NCBI RefSeq assembly: GCF_019704555.1
Contig: NZ_AP024745.1
Coordinates: 8,068,501 to 8,132,500 of the forward strand
Direction of reading: 5' to 3'
DNA length: 64,000 nucleotides
Source: Actinoplanes sp. L3-i22
Lineage (GTDB): Bacteria; Actinomycetota; Actinomycetes; Mycobacteriales; Micromonosporaceae
Below, in pieces: positions 8,005 to 17,309 of this stretch; position 1 is the stretch's first letter, and each line of letters begins with the position of its first letter. Made by a program: the position numbers and the translations under genes. The notes beneath the pieces were generated by a model. The model was given only the letters and a program-made list of their open reading frames with translations. It did no database searches and was not told the DNA's origin.

Positions 8005-8628
8005 ATGATGGAGACCGAGGTGCGCACCGAGATCGCCGCGCAGCGGACCGAGCTGAGTGAGATGCTCGGCGGGCTGGCGCCGGAGCAGTGGGACGCCGGC
8101 ACGCTGTGTGCCGGGTGGCGGGTGCGGGAGGTGGTCGCGCACATCACCTATCCGTTCCGGACGTCGCCGCCGCGATTCTTCCTCGACCTGGCGAGATCCG
8201 GTGGGAAGTTCGATCGGATGGCCGACCGGACCGCGCGCCGGGATGCCGCCGCGATGAGTGCCGCCGAGCTGGTGGCCGGGCTGCGGGACAACGTGGATCA
8301 CCCGTGGTCGCCGCCGGGTGGCGGGCTCGCCGGGGCGCTGTCGCACGATGTGATCCACGGGCTGGACATCACTCTTGCGCTGTTCCCGGAACGGACCGTT
8401 CCGGCCGACCGGATGGCGGTGGTGCTCGGCGGCATGACCCCGCGCACCATCGGCTACTTCGGCACCGACCTGTCCGGCGTCCGGCTGATCGCGACCGATC
8501 TCGACTGGGCGTTCGGGGACGGGGAGCCGGTGCACGGCCGGGCCCAGGACCTGCTGATGCTGGTCTGCGGCCGCGCCCTGCCGGCCGGTCTGCTGAGTGG
8601 GGGTTCCGCCGCCCGATACACCGAATGA
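8005..8628 (+). CDS. DinB/maleylpyruvate isomerase-like (mycothiol-dependent enzyme family) protein
   Basis: This 207-residue protein has the TIGR03083-type pattern: the LAPEQWDAGTLCAGWRVREV opening, a metal-ligand His in VVAHITYPFR (about residue 47) and the second His pair in LSHDVIHGLDITLAL (about 112-126). Such proteins bind a divalent metal with three histidines and many use mycothiol; the substrate is unknown here. I start it at ATG 8005 because GAGGAGGG lies directly upstream. The frame stays open for 140 codons upstream, but that is the 14-bp repeat array and should not be translated. Confidence 0.88.
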   Translation: MMETEVRTEIAAQRTELSEMLGGLAPEQWDAGTLCAGWRVREVVAHITYPFRTSPPRFFLDLARSGGKFDRMADRTARRDAAAMSAAELVAGLRDNVDHPWSPPGGGLAGALSHDVIHGLDITLALFPERTVPADRMAVVLGGMTPRTIGYFGTDLSGVRLIATDLDWAFGDGEPVHGRAQDLLMLVCGRALPAGLLSGGSAARYTE

Positions 8629-8723
8629 CCGAGGGCAAACCGCCCGATCAGGCACAGTGAGGCGCATTCAACACCGGTTGGCAGGGTGTCAACTGACCGG
8701 TCAAGCTGTTGAGCGTGCACGCG

Positions 8724-9680
8724 ATGACAACTCATTTGACCAATGTGGAGGAAGCTCGGGAGGTCCTGCGCCAGGCCTTCTACACGATGGACGTGGAGGT
8801 GCTCCGTCCGAAGAAGGACTGGACGGCCCGCTTCGCGGTCGGTGGCTGCAAGTCGGTCACCCTCGGCGACCTCGACTTCGGGGTGGACGTCCGGGTCCGG
8901 GCCGGCGAGCTCGGCGCCTACCACGTGAACCTGCCGCTGACCGGGGCGATGGCCTTCCACCAGGGCCGCGACGAGCCGAACCGGGCCCGGGCCGGGCAGG
9001 GCGCCGCGCTGTTCCAGCCGGTCGGCGACACCGTCGTGGACAGCTGGGACGGCGACTGCCGGATCCTCGCCGTCAAGATCGGCCGGGCCGACCTGGAGAC
9101 CCAGCTGGAACGGATGCTGGATCGCCCGGTGCGCGGCCCGGTCGACCTCGGCCAGGTGCTCGACACCCGGAGCGGGCCGGGCGCCAGCTGGGCCCGCCTG
9201 GTCCGGCTGATCACCGCCGACGCCAGCGGGCCGAACGGGCTGACCGGGCACCCGGTGATCGGCGCCCGGATGAAGGAGGCGCTGATCACCGGCCTGCTGC
9301 TGTCCACCGACCACAAGTACCGGGGGCCGCTGGAACGGCAGAGCCCGGCGCTGGCCGCGCCGGGCGCGATCCGGCGGGTGGTCGAGGCGATGCGCGCGCA
9401 GCCGGGCCGTCCGTTCACGGTGGCCGACCTGGCCGGTATCGCCGGGGTGGGTTCCCGGGCACTGCAGCAGAGCTTCGCGAGGTACGTCGGGATGCCGCCG
9501 ATGACCTATCTCAAGCAGATCCGGCTGGCCCTGGTCCACGACGGCCTGCGCGCGGCCGACCCGGGGACGACGACGGTGGCCCAGGTGGCGTACCGCTACG
9601 GGTTCACCCACCTGGGCCGGTTCGCCGCCGCCTACCGGGAGCGGTACGACGTCCCGCCCTCGGAGACGCTGCGCGGGTGA
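8724..9680 (+). CDS. AraC family transcriptional regulator
   Basis: The protein is about 318 residues. An N-terminal AraC-binding-2 cupin-like domain (about 20-180) is followed by a two-helix-turn-helix AraC domain (about 215-315) with FTVADLAGIAGVGSRALQQS and YRYGFTHLGRFAAAYRERYD. It is a paralogue of the regulator at 27655-28644, with the same layout. ATG 8724 is preferred because it aligns with that paralogue; TTG 8709 and GTG 8715 are alternatives, and none has a strong ribosome binding site. The gene ends seven bases from the convergent VWA gene. Confidence 0.92.
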   Translation: MTTHLTNVEEAREVLRQAFYTMDVEVLRPKKDWTARFAVGGCKSVTLGDLDFGVDVRVRAGELGAYHVNLPLTGAMAFHQGRDEPNRARAGQGAALFQPVGDTVVDSWDGDCRILAVKIGRADLETQLERMLDRPVRGPVDLGQVLDTRSGPGASWARLVRLITADASGPNGLTGHPVIGARMKEALITGLLLSTDHKYRGPLERQSPALAAPGAIRRVVEAMRAQPGRPFTVADLAGIAGVGSRALQQSFARYVGMPPMTYLKQIRLALVHDGLRAADPGTTTVAQVAYRYGFTHLGRFAAAYRERYDVPPSETLRG

Positions 9681-9687
9681 CCGCCGC

Positions 9688-11640
9688 TCAGCCCCGGCCC
9701 CGCCGGGCCCGCACGTAGTCGTCGATCACGTAGCGGCCCAGCTCGGCGGCGTCCGGGCTGAACACCCGGCCGCCGTTGCGCCGGGCCACCGCGTCCATGA
9801 ACCGTTGCAGGCCCGGGTCCTCGCCGAGCATGAACACGTTCATCGTGGCGCCGTACCGGGTGAGCAGGTCGACCTCGCGCACGGTGGCCCGGACCGTCTC
9901 CGGCGTCGGCGGCCACCAGAACGTGGCCTCGCCGTCCTCCTCCAGGTGGGCGGTCGGCTCGCCGTCCGTGACGACCAGCACCACCGGCTCGGCGCCGGGA
10001 TGCCGCCGCAGGTGCCGGCCGGCCAGTTTCAGGGCGTGCTGCAGGTTCGTGCCCTTCTCCATGGTCGGCTCGGTCCCGGCCAGCTCGCCCTGCGACAGGG
10101 TCATCGCATACTTCCCGAAGCCGATGATCTGCAGCGCGTCCTGCGGATACTTCGTGGCGACCAGGTGCGACAGGGCCAGCGCGGTCTGCTTCATCGGGCC
10201 CCAGCGGCCGTCGGCGAACATCGAGTAGGACAGGTCGACGCAGAGCGCGACCACCGCCGAGGACCGTCGTTCGGTCTCGGCGATCTCGAAGTCGTCCGGC
10301 TCCAGCCGCACCGGGAGGGTCGCGGTGCCACGTGAGGCGGCGCGGCGGCGGACCGCGTTGCCGATCGTGCGGACCACGTCCAGCGGCTGGTCGTCACCGA
10401 ACTCCCAGCGCCGGGACGAGCCGATCAGGTCGCCGGCCGCGCCCGCGTCGCGTACGTCGTGCTCGCCGCGTTTGCCCTTGACGTCGTGGAAGATCTTCGA
10501 CAGGGCGGTCTGGCCGAGCCGGCGCAGCGCCTTCGGCGACAGGGTGAGCCCGTCGCCGTCGCGCTCCACCCAGCCCTGCCGGCGCAGCTCCCGCTCCAGC
10601 TCACGCAGCCGGCGCAGGTCGTCGGCGGCGGACCGGCCGAGCTGGCGCTCGACCGCGTCGACGTCGACGTCGTCCAGGGTGGCGCCCGGATGCTCCTGGC
10701 CGAGCTGGTCGATCAGCTCGTCCAGGTCACCGATCTCGCCGAGCGCCTCGGCCGCGTCGCCGTAGCCGAGGTCCTCGCCCCCGCGCATCCGCTCGCCGCG
10801 GCCCCAGTTCATGCCGGGGCGCAGCGCCTGCAGATTGTCGGTCAGCTCGTTCAGCTGACCGCGCAGCGGGCCGTCGCCGAGCGCCTGGTCCATCAGGCTC
10901 TGCAGCTCCTCGCGCTGCTGCGGGCTCAGCGACCGCATCAGGCGTTCGGCCGCGGCGGCCTGGCGGGCCAGCGAGTCGATCAGCTCGTCGATGTTCTGCG
11001 GGTCGTCCGGGAAGAACCGCCCGTGCTTCTCCATGAACTCGCGGAACGCGTCGTCGGTGTCCTCGCCGCGGGCGTGTTTCTCCAGCAGCTGGTTGAGGTC
11101 GCCGATCATCGCCGAGACCTCGGCGAAGTCCCCGTTCTGCAGCGCGTTGCGCATCCCGGCGAAGCGCTGCTCGACGACCTCCTGCCGAAGGCCGTCGAGG
11201 ATCTGCTGGTAGATGGCTCGCGCTTCCGGCGAGGCCCAGTTGTACTCGGACAACTCCGCAATGGCCTGCGAGGTGGACCGCGGCAGATTGTCCAGGACCG
11301 CCTCGTTGAACCGCGCGTCCATGTCGTCGCGGGCGCTCAACGTGTCCCGCTCGGCGGCCAGGGCCTGGTCGAGCTGCTGCCGGGCCCGGGTGACCGCCCC
11401 GTCCAGGTTGCCCCGGCGCAGGGCCTCCTTGCGGAGCCGGCGCGCCCGGTCCCGCAGATTCTCCAGCCCACGGCCGTCGCGCGGACCGCGGCGGATCAGG
11501 TCACGCAGGGCATCCCGGAGGCTGTCCCCCTGCATGACCCGCTCGCCCATCTCGTCCACGGCCGCGCGCACGTCGTAGGGCGGGGCGAGCGGATCGGGCC
11601 CGTCCTGCCACGCTCCATAGCGGAAGACGTTGCGAGGCAT
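9688..11640 (-). CDS. VWA-domain protein paired with an AAA+ ATPase
   Basis: This 650-residue protein has a long helical N-terminal part rich in charged coiled-coil segments (about 40-330), a middle region, and a C-terminal von Willebrand A domain. The MIDAS motif is intact: DLSYS at about 468-472, with a later Thr in EKGTNLQ and Asp in VVTDGEPT. By analogy with MoxR/CoxE and magnesium-chelatase D partners it should act with the ATPase encoded two bases upstream (11643-13067) as a metal-insertion or remodelling machine. The client is unknown. The ATG at 11640 is clear; the frame continues upstream only as a shadow of the ATPase gene. Confidence 0.93.
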   Translation of the reverse strand: MPRNVFRYGAWQDGPDPLAPPYDVRAAVDEMGERVMQGDSLRDALRDLIRRGPRDGRGLENLRDRARRLRKEALRRGNLDGAVTRARQQLDQALAAERDTLSARDDMDARFNEAVLDNLPRSTSQAIAELSEYNWASPEARAIYQQILDGLRQEVVEQRFAGMRNALQNGDFAEVSAMIGDLNQLLEKHARGEDTDDAFREFMEKHGRFFPDDPQNIDELIDSLARQAAAAERLMRSLSPQQREELQSLMDQALGDGPLRGQLNELTDNLQALRPGMNWGRGERMRGGEDLGYGDAAEALGEIGDLDELIDQLGQEHPGATLDDVDVDAVERQLGRSAADDLRRLRELERELRRQGWVERDGDGLTLSPKALRRLGQTALSKIFHDVKGKRGEHDVRDAGAAGDLIGSSRRWEFGDDQPLDVVRTIGNAVRRRAASRGTATLPVRLEPDDFEIAETERRSSAVVALCVDLSYSMFADGRWGPMKQTALALSHLVATKYPQDALQIIGFGKYAMTLSQGELAGTEPTMEKGTNLQHALKLAGRHLRRHPGAEPVVLVVTDGEPTAHLEEDGEATFWWPPTPETVRATVREVDLLTRYGATMNVFMLGEDPGLQRFMDAVARRNGGRVFSPDAAELGRYVIDDYVRARRGRG

Positions 11641-11642
11641 GT

Positions 11643-13067
11643 TCAGCTCCCGTAGAGGGTGCGGCCGTCGTCGGTCAGCTCCTTGGCCAGCCGTCTGGTC
11701 AGGTGCAGCCCCTCCAGGACGAACTCGATGCCGGACGCGGCCTGCCCGGGGCTCGGCGCGTCGCCGAGGCCGAGCCGGTCGAGGACCTTGGCCAGGCCCG
11801 GGACCGTGCCGATCTGGGCGAGCAGCTCGTCCGCGCTGACCAGGTCGCCGGTCTCGATGATCGCGCCCTCGGCGACCAGATCGGTGAAGCCGGACAGGTC
11901 CAGGCCGGCGAGCCGGGCCCGGAACGTCTCCGCGGTCGCGACCCGGAGCAGGTGACCGAGGATCTCGGTCTCCCGGCCCTCCTCCCCGCTCTCGAACTCG
12001 ACCTTCCCGCGCAGCGTCGACGTGACTGAGACGGTGTCGCAGATCCGGGCCACCGCCTCCCGCTCGTTGCGCAGCCCGGACCGGCGCAGCGCGGACGCCG
12101 CCACGGTCTCGGCGGCGGCGATCGAGAACCGGGCCGAGACGCCCGAGCGGGAGTCCACCGACGACGACTCGCGGACCGCCCGCGTGTACCGCGCGAGCAC
12201 GTCGATCAGGTGCTCCGGCACGGCCGCGACCAGCGCCGCCTCCTGCCGGACCAGGGCGGTCTCCAGCTCCAGGTCGACCGGGTAGTGGGTACGGATCTCC
12301 GCCCCGAACCGGTCCTTGAGCGGGGTGATGATCCGCCCGCGGTTGGTGTAGTCCTCCGGGTTCGCCGAGGCGACCAGGAGCACGTCCAGCGGCAGCCGCA
12401 GCTGGTAGCCACGGACCTGGATGTCGCGCTCCTCGAGCACGTTGAGCAGCGACACCTGGATCCGCTCGGCCAGGTCGGGCAGCTCGTTGACCGCGAAGAT
12501 GCCCCGGTTGGTCCGCGGGACCAGGCCGAAGTGGATGGTCTCCGGGTCGCCCAGGGCCCGGCCCTCGGCCACCTTGATCGGGTCGACGTCGCCGATCAGG
12601 TCGCCGACGCTGGTGTCCGGGGTGGCGAGTTTCTCGCCGTACCGCTCGGAGCGGTGCAGCCAGGAGATCGGCAGCAGGTCGCCGGTCTCGCCGGCCAGCC
12701 GGCGGCTGCCCGGGGTGAGCGGGTGGTAGGGGTGTTCGTGCAGCTCGGAGCCGGTGATGAACGGCGTCCACTCGTCCAGCAGGCCGATCAGCGAGCGGAT
12801 CAGGCGGGTCTTGCCCTGGCCGCGCTCACCGAGCAGGACCATGTCGTGGCCGGCGAGCAGCGCCCGCTCGACCTCGGGCAGCACGGTGTCGTCATAGCCG
12901 ACGATCCCGGGGAAACGGGGCTCGCCGGTGCGTAACTTCTGGAGCAGGTTGTCGCGCAGCTCCTCCTTGACGGTGCGGAACTCGTGCCCGGTGGCACGCA
13001 GCTCGCCCAGGGTGCGCGGCAGGTCGGCGGGAGGTTCGAACGAGATCGCGGTAGGACCCTCAGTCAC
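11643..13067 (-). CDS. AAA+ ATPase, magnesium-chelatase ChlI/MoxR type
   Basis: The 474-residue ATPase has Walker A GERGQGKT (residues 80-87), a Walker B-like stretch GIFAVNELPDLAERIQ, sensor 1 LLVASANPEDYTNRG, and a sensor-2 helical lid, the arrangement of the ChlI/RavA/MoxR clade. It is immediately followed by the VWA gene with a two-base gap, a classic AAA+/VWA pair. GTG at 13067 is chosen because the sequence upstream is not conserved-looking. No chlorophyll or cobalamin genes are nearby, so true chelatase activity is unlikely; the pair probably remodels or activates another protein. Confidence 0.93.
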   Translation of the reverse strand: MTEGPTAISFEPPADLPRTLGELRATGHEFRTVKEELRDNLLQKLRTGEPRFPGIVGYDDTVLPEVERALLAGHDMVLLGERGQGKTRLIRSLIGLLDEWTPFITGSELHEHPYHPLTPGSRRLAGETGDLLPISWLHRSERYGEKLATPDTSVGDLIGDVDPIKVAEGRALGDPETIHFGLVPRTNRGIFAVNELPDLAERIQVSLLNVLEERDIQVRGYQLRLPLDVLLVASANPEDYTNRGRIITPLKDRFGAEIRTHYPVDLELETALVRQEAALVAAVPEHLIDVLARYTRAVRESSSVDSRSGVSARFSIAAAETVAASALRRSGLRNEREAVARICDTVSVTSTLRGKVEFESGEEGRETEILGHLLRVATAETFRARLAGLDLSGFTDLVAEGAIIETGDLVSADELLAQIGTVPGLAKVLDRLGLGDAPSPGQAASGIEFVLEGLHLTRRLAKELTDDGRTLYGS

Positions 13068-13180
13068 CGCTGGAACGCTACTCCGGAGATCGGACAACCG
13101 GCGACTGTGATCGGGAACGCGGCCAGGGCCGCGAGATTGGCTCTTACCCGCGGCGGCGGCCGCGCGGCACGCTTGGTCCC

Positions 13181-13996
13181 ATGATTGAGCGGTACGCGGC
13201 ATTCACCGATTCCCCGTCCGGCGGCAACCCGGCCGGGGTCGTCCTCGACGCCTCCGGCCTGACCGACGCGGACATGCTCCGGATCGCGGCTGACCTGGGC
13301 TATTCCGAGACCGCCTTCGTCACCGAGCGGGCCGGCGAGCGGTACCGGGTGCGCTATTTCAGCCCGCTGACCGAGATCCCGTTCTGCGGCCACGCGACCG
13401 TGGCGACGGCGGTCGCGCTCGGCCCGGGCGAGCACCGGTTCGTGACCAACGTCGGCGAGGTTCCGGTGATCGTCGACACCACCGGCGTCGCCACGCTGAC
13501 CAGTGTCCCGCCGGCCGTCGCCGAGCTGCCGGCCGCCGATCTGGCCGCGCTGCTGACCACGCTGGGCTGGTCGGCCGAGGACCTCGACCCGGAGCTTCCG
13601 CCCCGGGTGGCCTACGCCGGGGCGTTCCACCCGGTGATCGCCGCCGGCAGCCGCAAGCGCCTGGCCGAGCTGGACTACGACGTGCCGGCCCTGAAGGCGC
13701 TGATGACCGACCGGGACTGGACCACGGTGCAGCTGGTGTTCCGGGCCGGTCCGGACAGCTTCGACGTGCGCAACCCGTTCCCGATCGGCGGCGTCTACGA
13801 GGACCCGGCGACCGGCGCGGCGGCCGCCGCCCTCGGCGGGTACCTGCGCGAGCTGGGCCTGGTCCCGGACGACGCGACCCTGGGTCTGCGGCAGGGCGAC
13901 GACCTGGGCCGTCCGAGCCGGATCACGGTCCGCCTGGTCCCCGGCGAGCCCGGTGTCCGGGTCAGCGGGCGGGCGGTGCCGATCCCGGCGGAGTGA
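13181..13996 (+). CDS. PhzF family isomerase-like protein
   Basis: A 271-residue protein with the PhzF/diaminopimelate-epimerase-like fold: FTDSPSGGNPAGVV at the N-terminus, the catalytic Glu in DLGYSETAFV (about residue 46), FCGHATVATAV (about 67-77) and YEDPATGAAAAALGGYL near residue 210. Family members isomerise small amino-acid-like molecules, for example in phenazine synthesis, but no phenazine genes are here, so the substrate is unknown. It is divergent from the AAA+/VWA pair, with 113 bp between the start codons. Confidence 0.94.
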   Translation: MIERYAAFTDSPSGGNPAGVVLDASGLTDADMLRIAADLGYSETAFVTERAGERYRVRYFSPLTEIPFCGHATVATAVALGPGEHRFVTNVGEVPVIVDTTGVATLTSVPPAVAELPAADLAALLTTLGWSAEDLDPELPPRVAYAGAFHPVIAAGSRKRLAELDYDVPALKALMTDRDWTTVQLVFRAGPDSFDVRNPFPIGGVYEDPATGAAAAALGGYLRELGLVPDDATLGLRQGDDLGRPSRITVRLVPGEPGVRVSGRAVPIPAE

Positions 13997-14029
13997 TCTC
14001 CACGCCGGGAGGCGCGGCGCCGGCTGGGC

Positions 14030-15601
14030 TCAGGCGTTGAAGGCCATGCCGTCCTGGTAGCGGTTCCAGGTGCCCTTGCCCTGGTGCTTGGAGGCGTACA
14101 TGGCCATGTCCGCGTCGTGGAGCAGGGTGCGCACGTCGTCCCGCTCCTCGGCGCAGGCGATGCCGATGCTGGCGTTCGCGTGCACCGCGATGTCGCCCAC
14201 GTCGATCGGGTCCTTCATCGACCGCAGGATCCGCTGCGCGGTCAGCTCCGCGTCGCGGACCGTGCAGTGGCGCAGCAGCACCGCGAACTCGTCGCCGCCG
14301 AGCCGCGCCACCAGGTCGCCGGAGCGCACCGACTGGCGCAGCTTCTCGGCCACCCCGGCGAGCAGCAGGTCGCCGGCCTGGTGGCCGTGGGTGTCGTTGA
14401 CCGCCTTGAAGCCGTCCAGGTCGACCAGCAGCAGCGCGACGCTGCCCGGCACGGTCTCGGCGTCCTCCAGCGCGCTGGTGGTCTCCTCGCGGAAGTGCGC
14501 GCGGTTCGCCAGGCCGGTCAGCTCGTCGTAGTGCGCCTGGTGCCGCAGCCGCTGCTCGTGCTCGCGCAGCTCGGACAGCGTGGTGTCGAGCTGGTCGATC
14601 AGGCGGGTGTTGTCGTGGAACGCGGCCAGCTGCCGGGCCACCACCAGCGCGATGATCGCGCCGAAGCCGGCCACCACGCCCCACAGCTGCGCGTTCACGC
14701 CCTTGCCGCTCGCCTCGTGCGGCAGCGCGTAGACCAGGGTCAGGAAGACCACCACGATCGAGCCGTACGGCAGCAGGCTGTACGGCTTGCGCCGCCGCGA
14801 CCCGAACGGCGCCTCGTCGAACTGGGCGATGATCTCCTGGATCCGCGGGCCGAGCGCGATCAGCAGCGACGGCGTCAGCCGGACCACGTAGACGATCGCG
14901 GGCAGCGAGCCGTTCGCGCCGGGCGGGGCGACGAACAGGCCGACGCTGCTGGCGATCGCCGAGAAGATCATCGGGAACGCGGCCGCCTTGTTCATCGGCG
15001 CGTTCCCGGACAGCACCATCTTCACCGTCGCGAACGAGGAGGTGAGCGCGACCGCGCCGCCCGCCAGCGTGCCGATCAGGCTGGCGCCCTGGTCCATGTC
15101 GGCCGGGTTGATCAGGAAACACCAGGCCACCACGACGCCGCCGACCAGGACGGTGGCCGAGTCCAGCCAGAAGGCCAGCGACTCCCGCCGGGTGCGGTTC
15201 GGGTGCGGGTGGATCAGCATCGCCACGATGATCAGCGCGAGGCCGGAGGCGAAGCAGGCGGACTGGACCGTGCCGCCGGCCGTGGACCACTGGCCCTGCC
15301 GGGTGAACGCGAGCACCGCCTGCACGGTGTCGCCGAACAGGAACAGCGACGAGCCGATGCCCATCAGACGCCAGAACCGGCGGATCGGGTGCTTGGCGAC
15401 CCGGAAGACCTGCCAGGACGAGTACATCAGCAGGAAGTCCAGCGGAGGCTGCGCCAGCCAGAAGATCCGGACCTGCGAGTTGGGGTTCCCGACGACGACC
15501 AGCAGCACGCCGGCCAGCACGAACGCCGCGATCGCGGCGAGCATGGCCCAGTCCCGGCGGATCGCGGCAGCGGTCTCACGCCCGTATGCCAGCCTCGTCA
15601 C
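14030..15601 (-). CDS. Membrane-bound diguanylate cyclase (GGDEF)
   Basis: The 523-residue protein has a multi-pass hydrophobic N-terminus (about 20-345) resembling an integral sensory domain, a short coiled linker, and a GGDEF domain (about 360-515). The active site is GGDEF (about residue 434), and RSGD lies five residues before it, a standard allosteric I-site, so it should make cyclic di-GMP with product inhibition. I use GTG 15601; ATG 15544 is an alternative. It is divergent from the ABC-F gene with a 70-bp gap. Confidence 0.92.
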   Translation of the reverse strand: MTRLAYGRETAAAIRRDWAMLAAIAAFVLAGVLLVVVGNPNSQVRIFWLAQPPLDFLLMYSSWQVFRVAKHPIRRFWRLMGIGSSLFLFGDTVQAVLAFTRQGQWSTAGGTVQSACFASGLALIIVAMLIHPHPNRTRRESLAFWLDSATVLVGGVVVAWCFLINPADMDQGASLIGTLAGGAVALTSSFATVKMVLSGNAPMNKAAAFPMIFSAIASSVGLFVAPPGANGSLPAIVYVVRLTPSLLIALGPRIQEIIAQFDEAPFGSRRRKPYSLLPYGSIVVVFLTLVYALPHEASGKGVNAQLWGVVAGFGAIIALVVARQLAAFHDNTRLIDQLDTTLSELREHEQRLRHQAHYDELTGLANRAHFREETTSALEDAETVPGSVALLLVDLDGFKAVNDTHGHQAGDLLLAGVAEKLRQSVRSGDLVARLGGDEFAVLLRHCTVRDAELTAQRILRSMKDPIDVGDIAVHANASIGIACAEERDDVRTLLHDADMAMYASKHQGKGTWNRYQDGMAFNA

Positions 15602-15657
15602 AAAAGGGTGATCGGCCGGTGACCCGCCGTCATGAAGGTTCCGGCGCGGGCACTGCG

Positions 15658-15663
15658 TAGGAT
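15658..15663 (+). promoter_or_regulatory. Candidate -10 element for the ABC-F gene
   Basis: TAGGAT ends nine bases before the ATG at 15672, spacing that would give a very short or absent leader, as is common in actinobacteria. No good -35 is visible (GGTTCC at 15637 is the nearest candidate). No Shine-Dalgarno sequence precedes the ATG, which supports leaderless translation. Confidence 0.4.
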
Positions 15664-15671
15664 GCGCCCTG

Positions 15672-17300
15672 ATGAGCGCCACACTGATCGCCCGGGAACT
15701 CGCCGCTGGGCACGGCGACCGCAACCTCTTCACCGGGCTCGACCTGGTGGTCGCGCCGGGCGACGTGATCGGCCTGGTGGGGGCGAACGGGGCCGGGAAG
15801 ACCACGCTCCTCCGTACCCTCTCCGGGTTGTTGGCCGCGGAGAGCGGGAGCGTCACGCTCAGCCCGCCCACCGCGAACGTCGGATATCTCCCGCAGGAGC
15901 GCGAACGGCGCGCCGGGGAGACCGTGCGGGACTTCCTCGCCCGCCGCACCGGCGTCGCCGCGGCCCAGATCGCGATGGACGCCGCCGCCGAGGACCTGGC
16001 CGTGGGCACGGCCGGCGCCGACGACCGGTACGCGGTGGCCCTGGAACGCTGGCTCGACCTGGGCGGCGCCGACCTGGACGAGCGGGCCGCGCCGCTGGAG
16101 ACCGACTTCAAGCTCGACCTGGACCTGCCGATGACCGCGCTCTCCGGCGGCCAGGCGGCCCGGGCCGGGATGGCGTCGCTGCTGCTCAGCCGCTATGACA
16201 TCTACCTGCTGGACGAGCCGACCAACGATCTCGACCTGGACGGGCTGGCCCGGCTGGAGACGTTCGTCGAGGGGTTGCGGGCCGGCGTCGTGGTGGTCAG
16301 TCACGATCGGGAGTTCCTCGTCCGTACCGTGACGAAGGTCCTTGAATTGGATCTTCATCAGAACCAGACCCATCTGTACGGCGGTGGCTACGGCTCCTAC
16401 CTCGAGGAGCGGGAACGGGCGCGCTCGCATGCGCGGGAGCAGTTCGAGGAGTACTCCGACAAGAAGGAGGACCTGCTCGAACGCGCCCGCACGCAGCGCG
16501 CCTGGATGGACAAGGGCGTGCGCAACGCCCGCCGCAAGGCGCCCGACAACGACAAGATCGCCAAGAGCCAGCGCGGCGAGACCAGCGAGAAGCAGGCCGC
16601 CAAGGCCCGGCAGACCGAGAAGATGATCGAGCGGCTGGACGTGGTCGAGGAGCCCCGCAAGGAGTGGGAGCTCCGGATGGAGATCGCGGTCGCGCCGCGG
16701 GCCGGGGCGGTGGTGGCGACCCTGCGGGACGCGGTCGTGCGGCGCGGGTCGTTCACGCTCGGCCCGGTCACCGTGCAGATCGACTGGGGCGACCGGGTCG
16801 CGATCACCGGGGCGAACGGCGCCGGGAAGTCGACGCTGCTCGCCGCCCTGCTCGGCCGGCTCGACCTGGACTCCGGGACCCAGCACCTCGGCCCGGGGGT
16901 CGTGGTCGGCGAGGTCGATCAGGCGCGCGGGCTGTTCCTGGGGTCGTCGTCGCTGGTCCGCGCGTTCGGTGACGCCGTGCCGACCTGGGCGGACGCCGAC
17001 GTGCGCACGCTGCTCGCCAAGTTCGGCCTGAAGTCCGGCCACGTGATGCGCCCCGCCGAGTCGCTCTCCCCCGGCGAGCGCACCCGGGCCGCGCTGGCCC
17101 TGCTGCAGGCCCGCGGGGTGAACCTGCTCGTCCTCGACGAGCCGACCAACCACCTCGACCTGCCGGCCATCGAGCAGCTGGAATCCGCGCTGGCCGGCTA
17201 CACCGGGACGTTGCTGCTGGTCACCCACGACCGACGGATGCTCGCGGCGGTCCAGACGAACCGGCACCTCGAGGTCGGCGACGGCCGGGTCACCGGCTAG
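15672..17300 (+). CDS. ABC-F family ATPase
   Basis: This 542-residue protein contains two ABC ATPase domains in tandem and no membrane segment. Walker A motifs are GANGAGKTT (about 37-45) and GANGAGKST (about 379-387); signature motifs are LSGGQ and the variant LSPGE; both have DEPTNDLDL/DEPTNHLDL Walker B regions. The charged linker between the domains (about 235-330, Arg/Lys/Glu-rich) is the ABC-F interdomain arm that reaches into the ribosome. ABC-F proteins act in translation or antibiotic resistance; which subclass cannot be told from sequence alone. The small gene at 17310 follows after nine bases. Confidence 0.95.
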   Translation: MSATLIARELAAGHGDRNLFTGLDLVVAPGDVIGLVGANGAGKTTLLRTLSGLLAAESGSVTLSPPTANVGYLPQERERRAGETVRDFLARRTGVAAAQIAMDAAAEDLAVGTAGADDRYAVALERWLDLGGADLDERAAPLETDFKLDLDLPMTALSGGQAARAGMASLLLSRYDIYLLDEPTNDLDLDGLARLETFVEGLRAGVVVVSHDREFLVRTVTKVLELDLHQNQTHLYGGGYGSYLEERERARSHAREQFEEYSDKKEDLLERARTQRAWMDKGVRNARRKAPDNDKIAKSQRGETSEKQAAKARQTEKMIERLDVVEEPRKEWELRMEIAVAPRAGAVVATLRDAVVRRGSFTLGPVTVQIDWGDRVAITGANGAGKSTLLAALLGRLDLDSGTQHLGPGVVVGEVDQARGLFLGSSSLVRAFGDAVPTWADADVRTLLAKFGLKSGHVMRPAESLSPGERTRAALALLQARGVNLLVLDEPTNHLDLPAIEQLESALAGYTGTLLLVTHDRRMLAAVQTNRHLEVGDGRVTG

Positions 17301-17309
17301 GTTGACGGA

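Noticed and set aside
9688..13067. Magnesium chelatase of tetrapyrrole synthesis
   Set aside because: The ATPase/VWA pair fits the fold, but there is no large BchH/CobN-type subunit and no tetrapyrrole gene in the neighbourhood.
13181..13996. Phenazine biosynthesis gene
   Set aside because: PhzF-like proteins are widespread; no other phenazine gene is adjacent.
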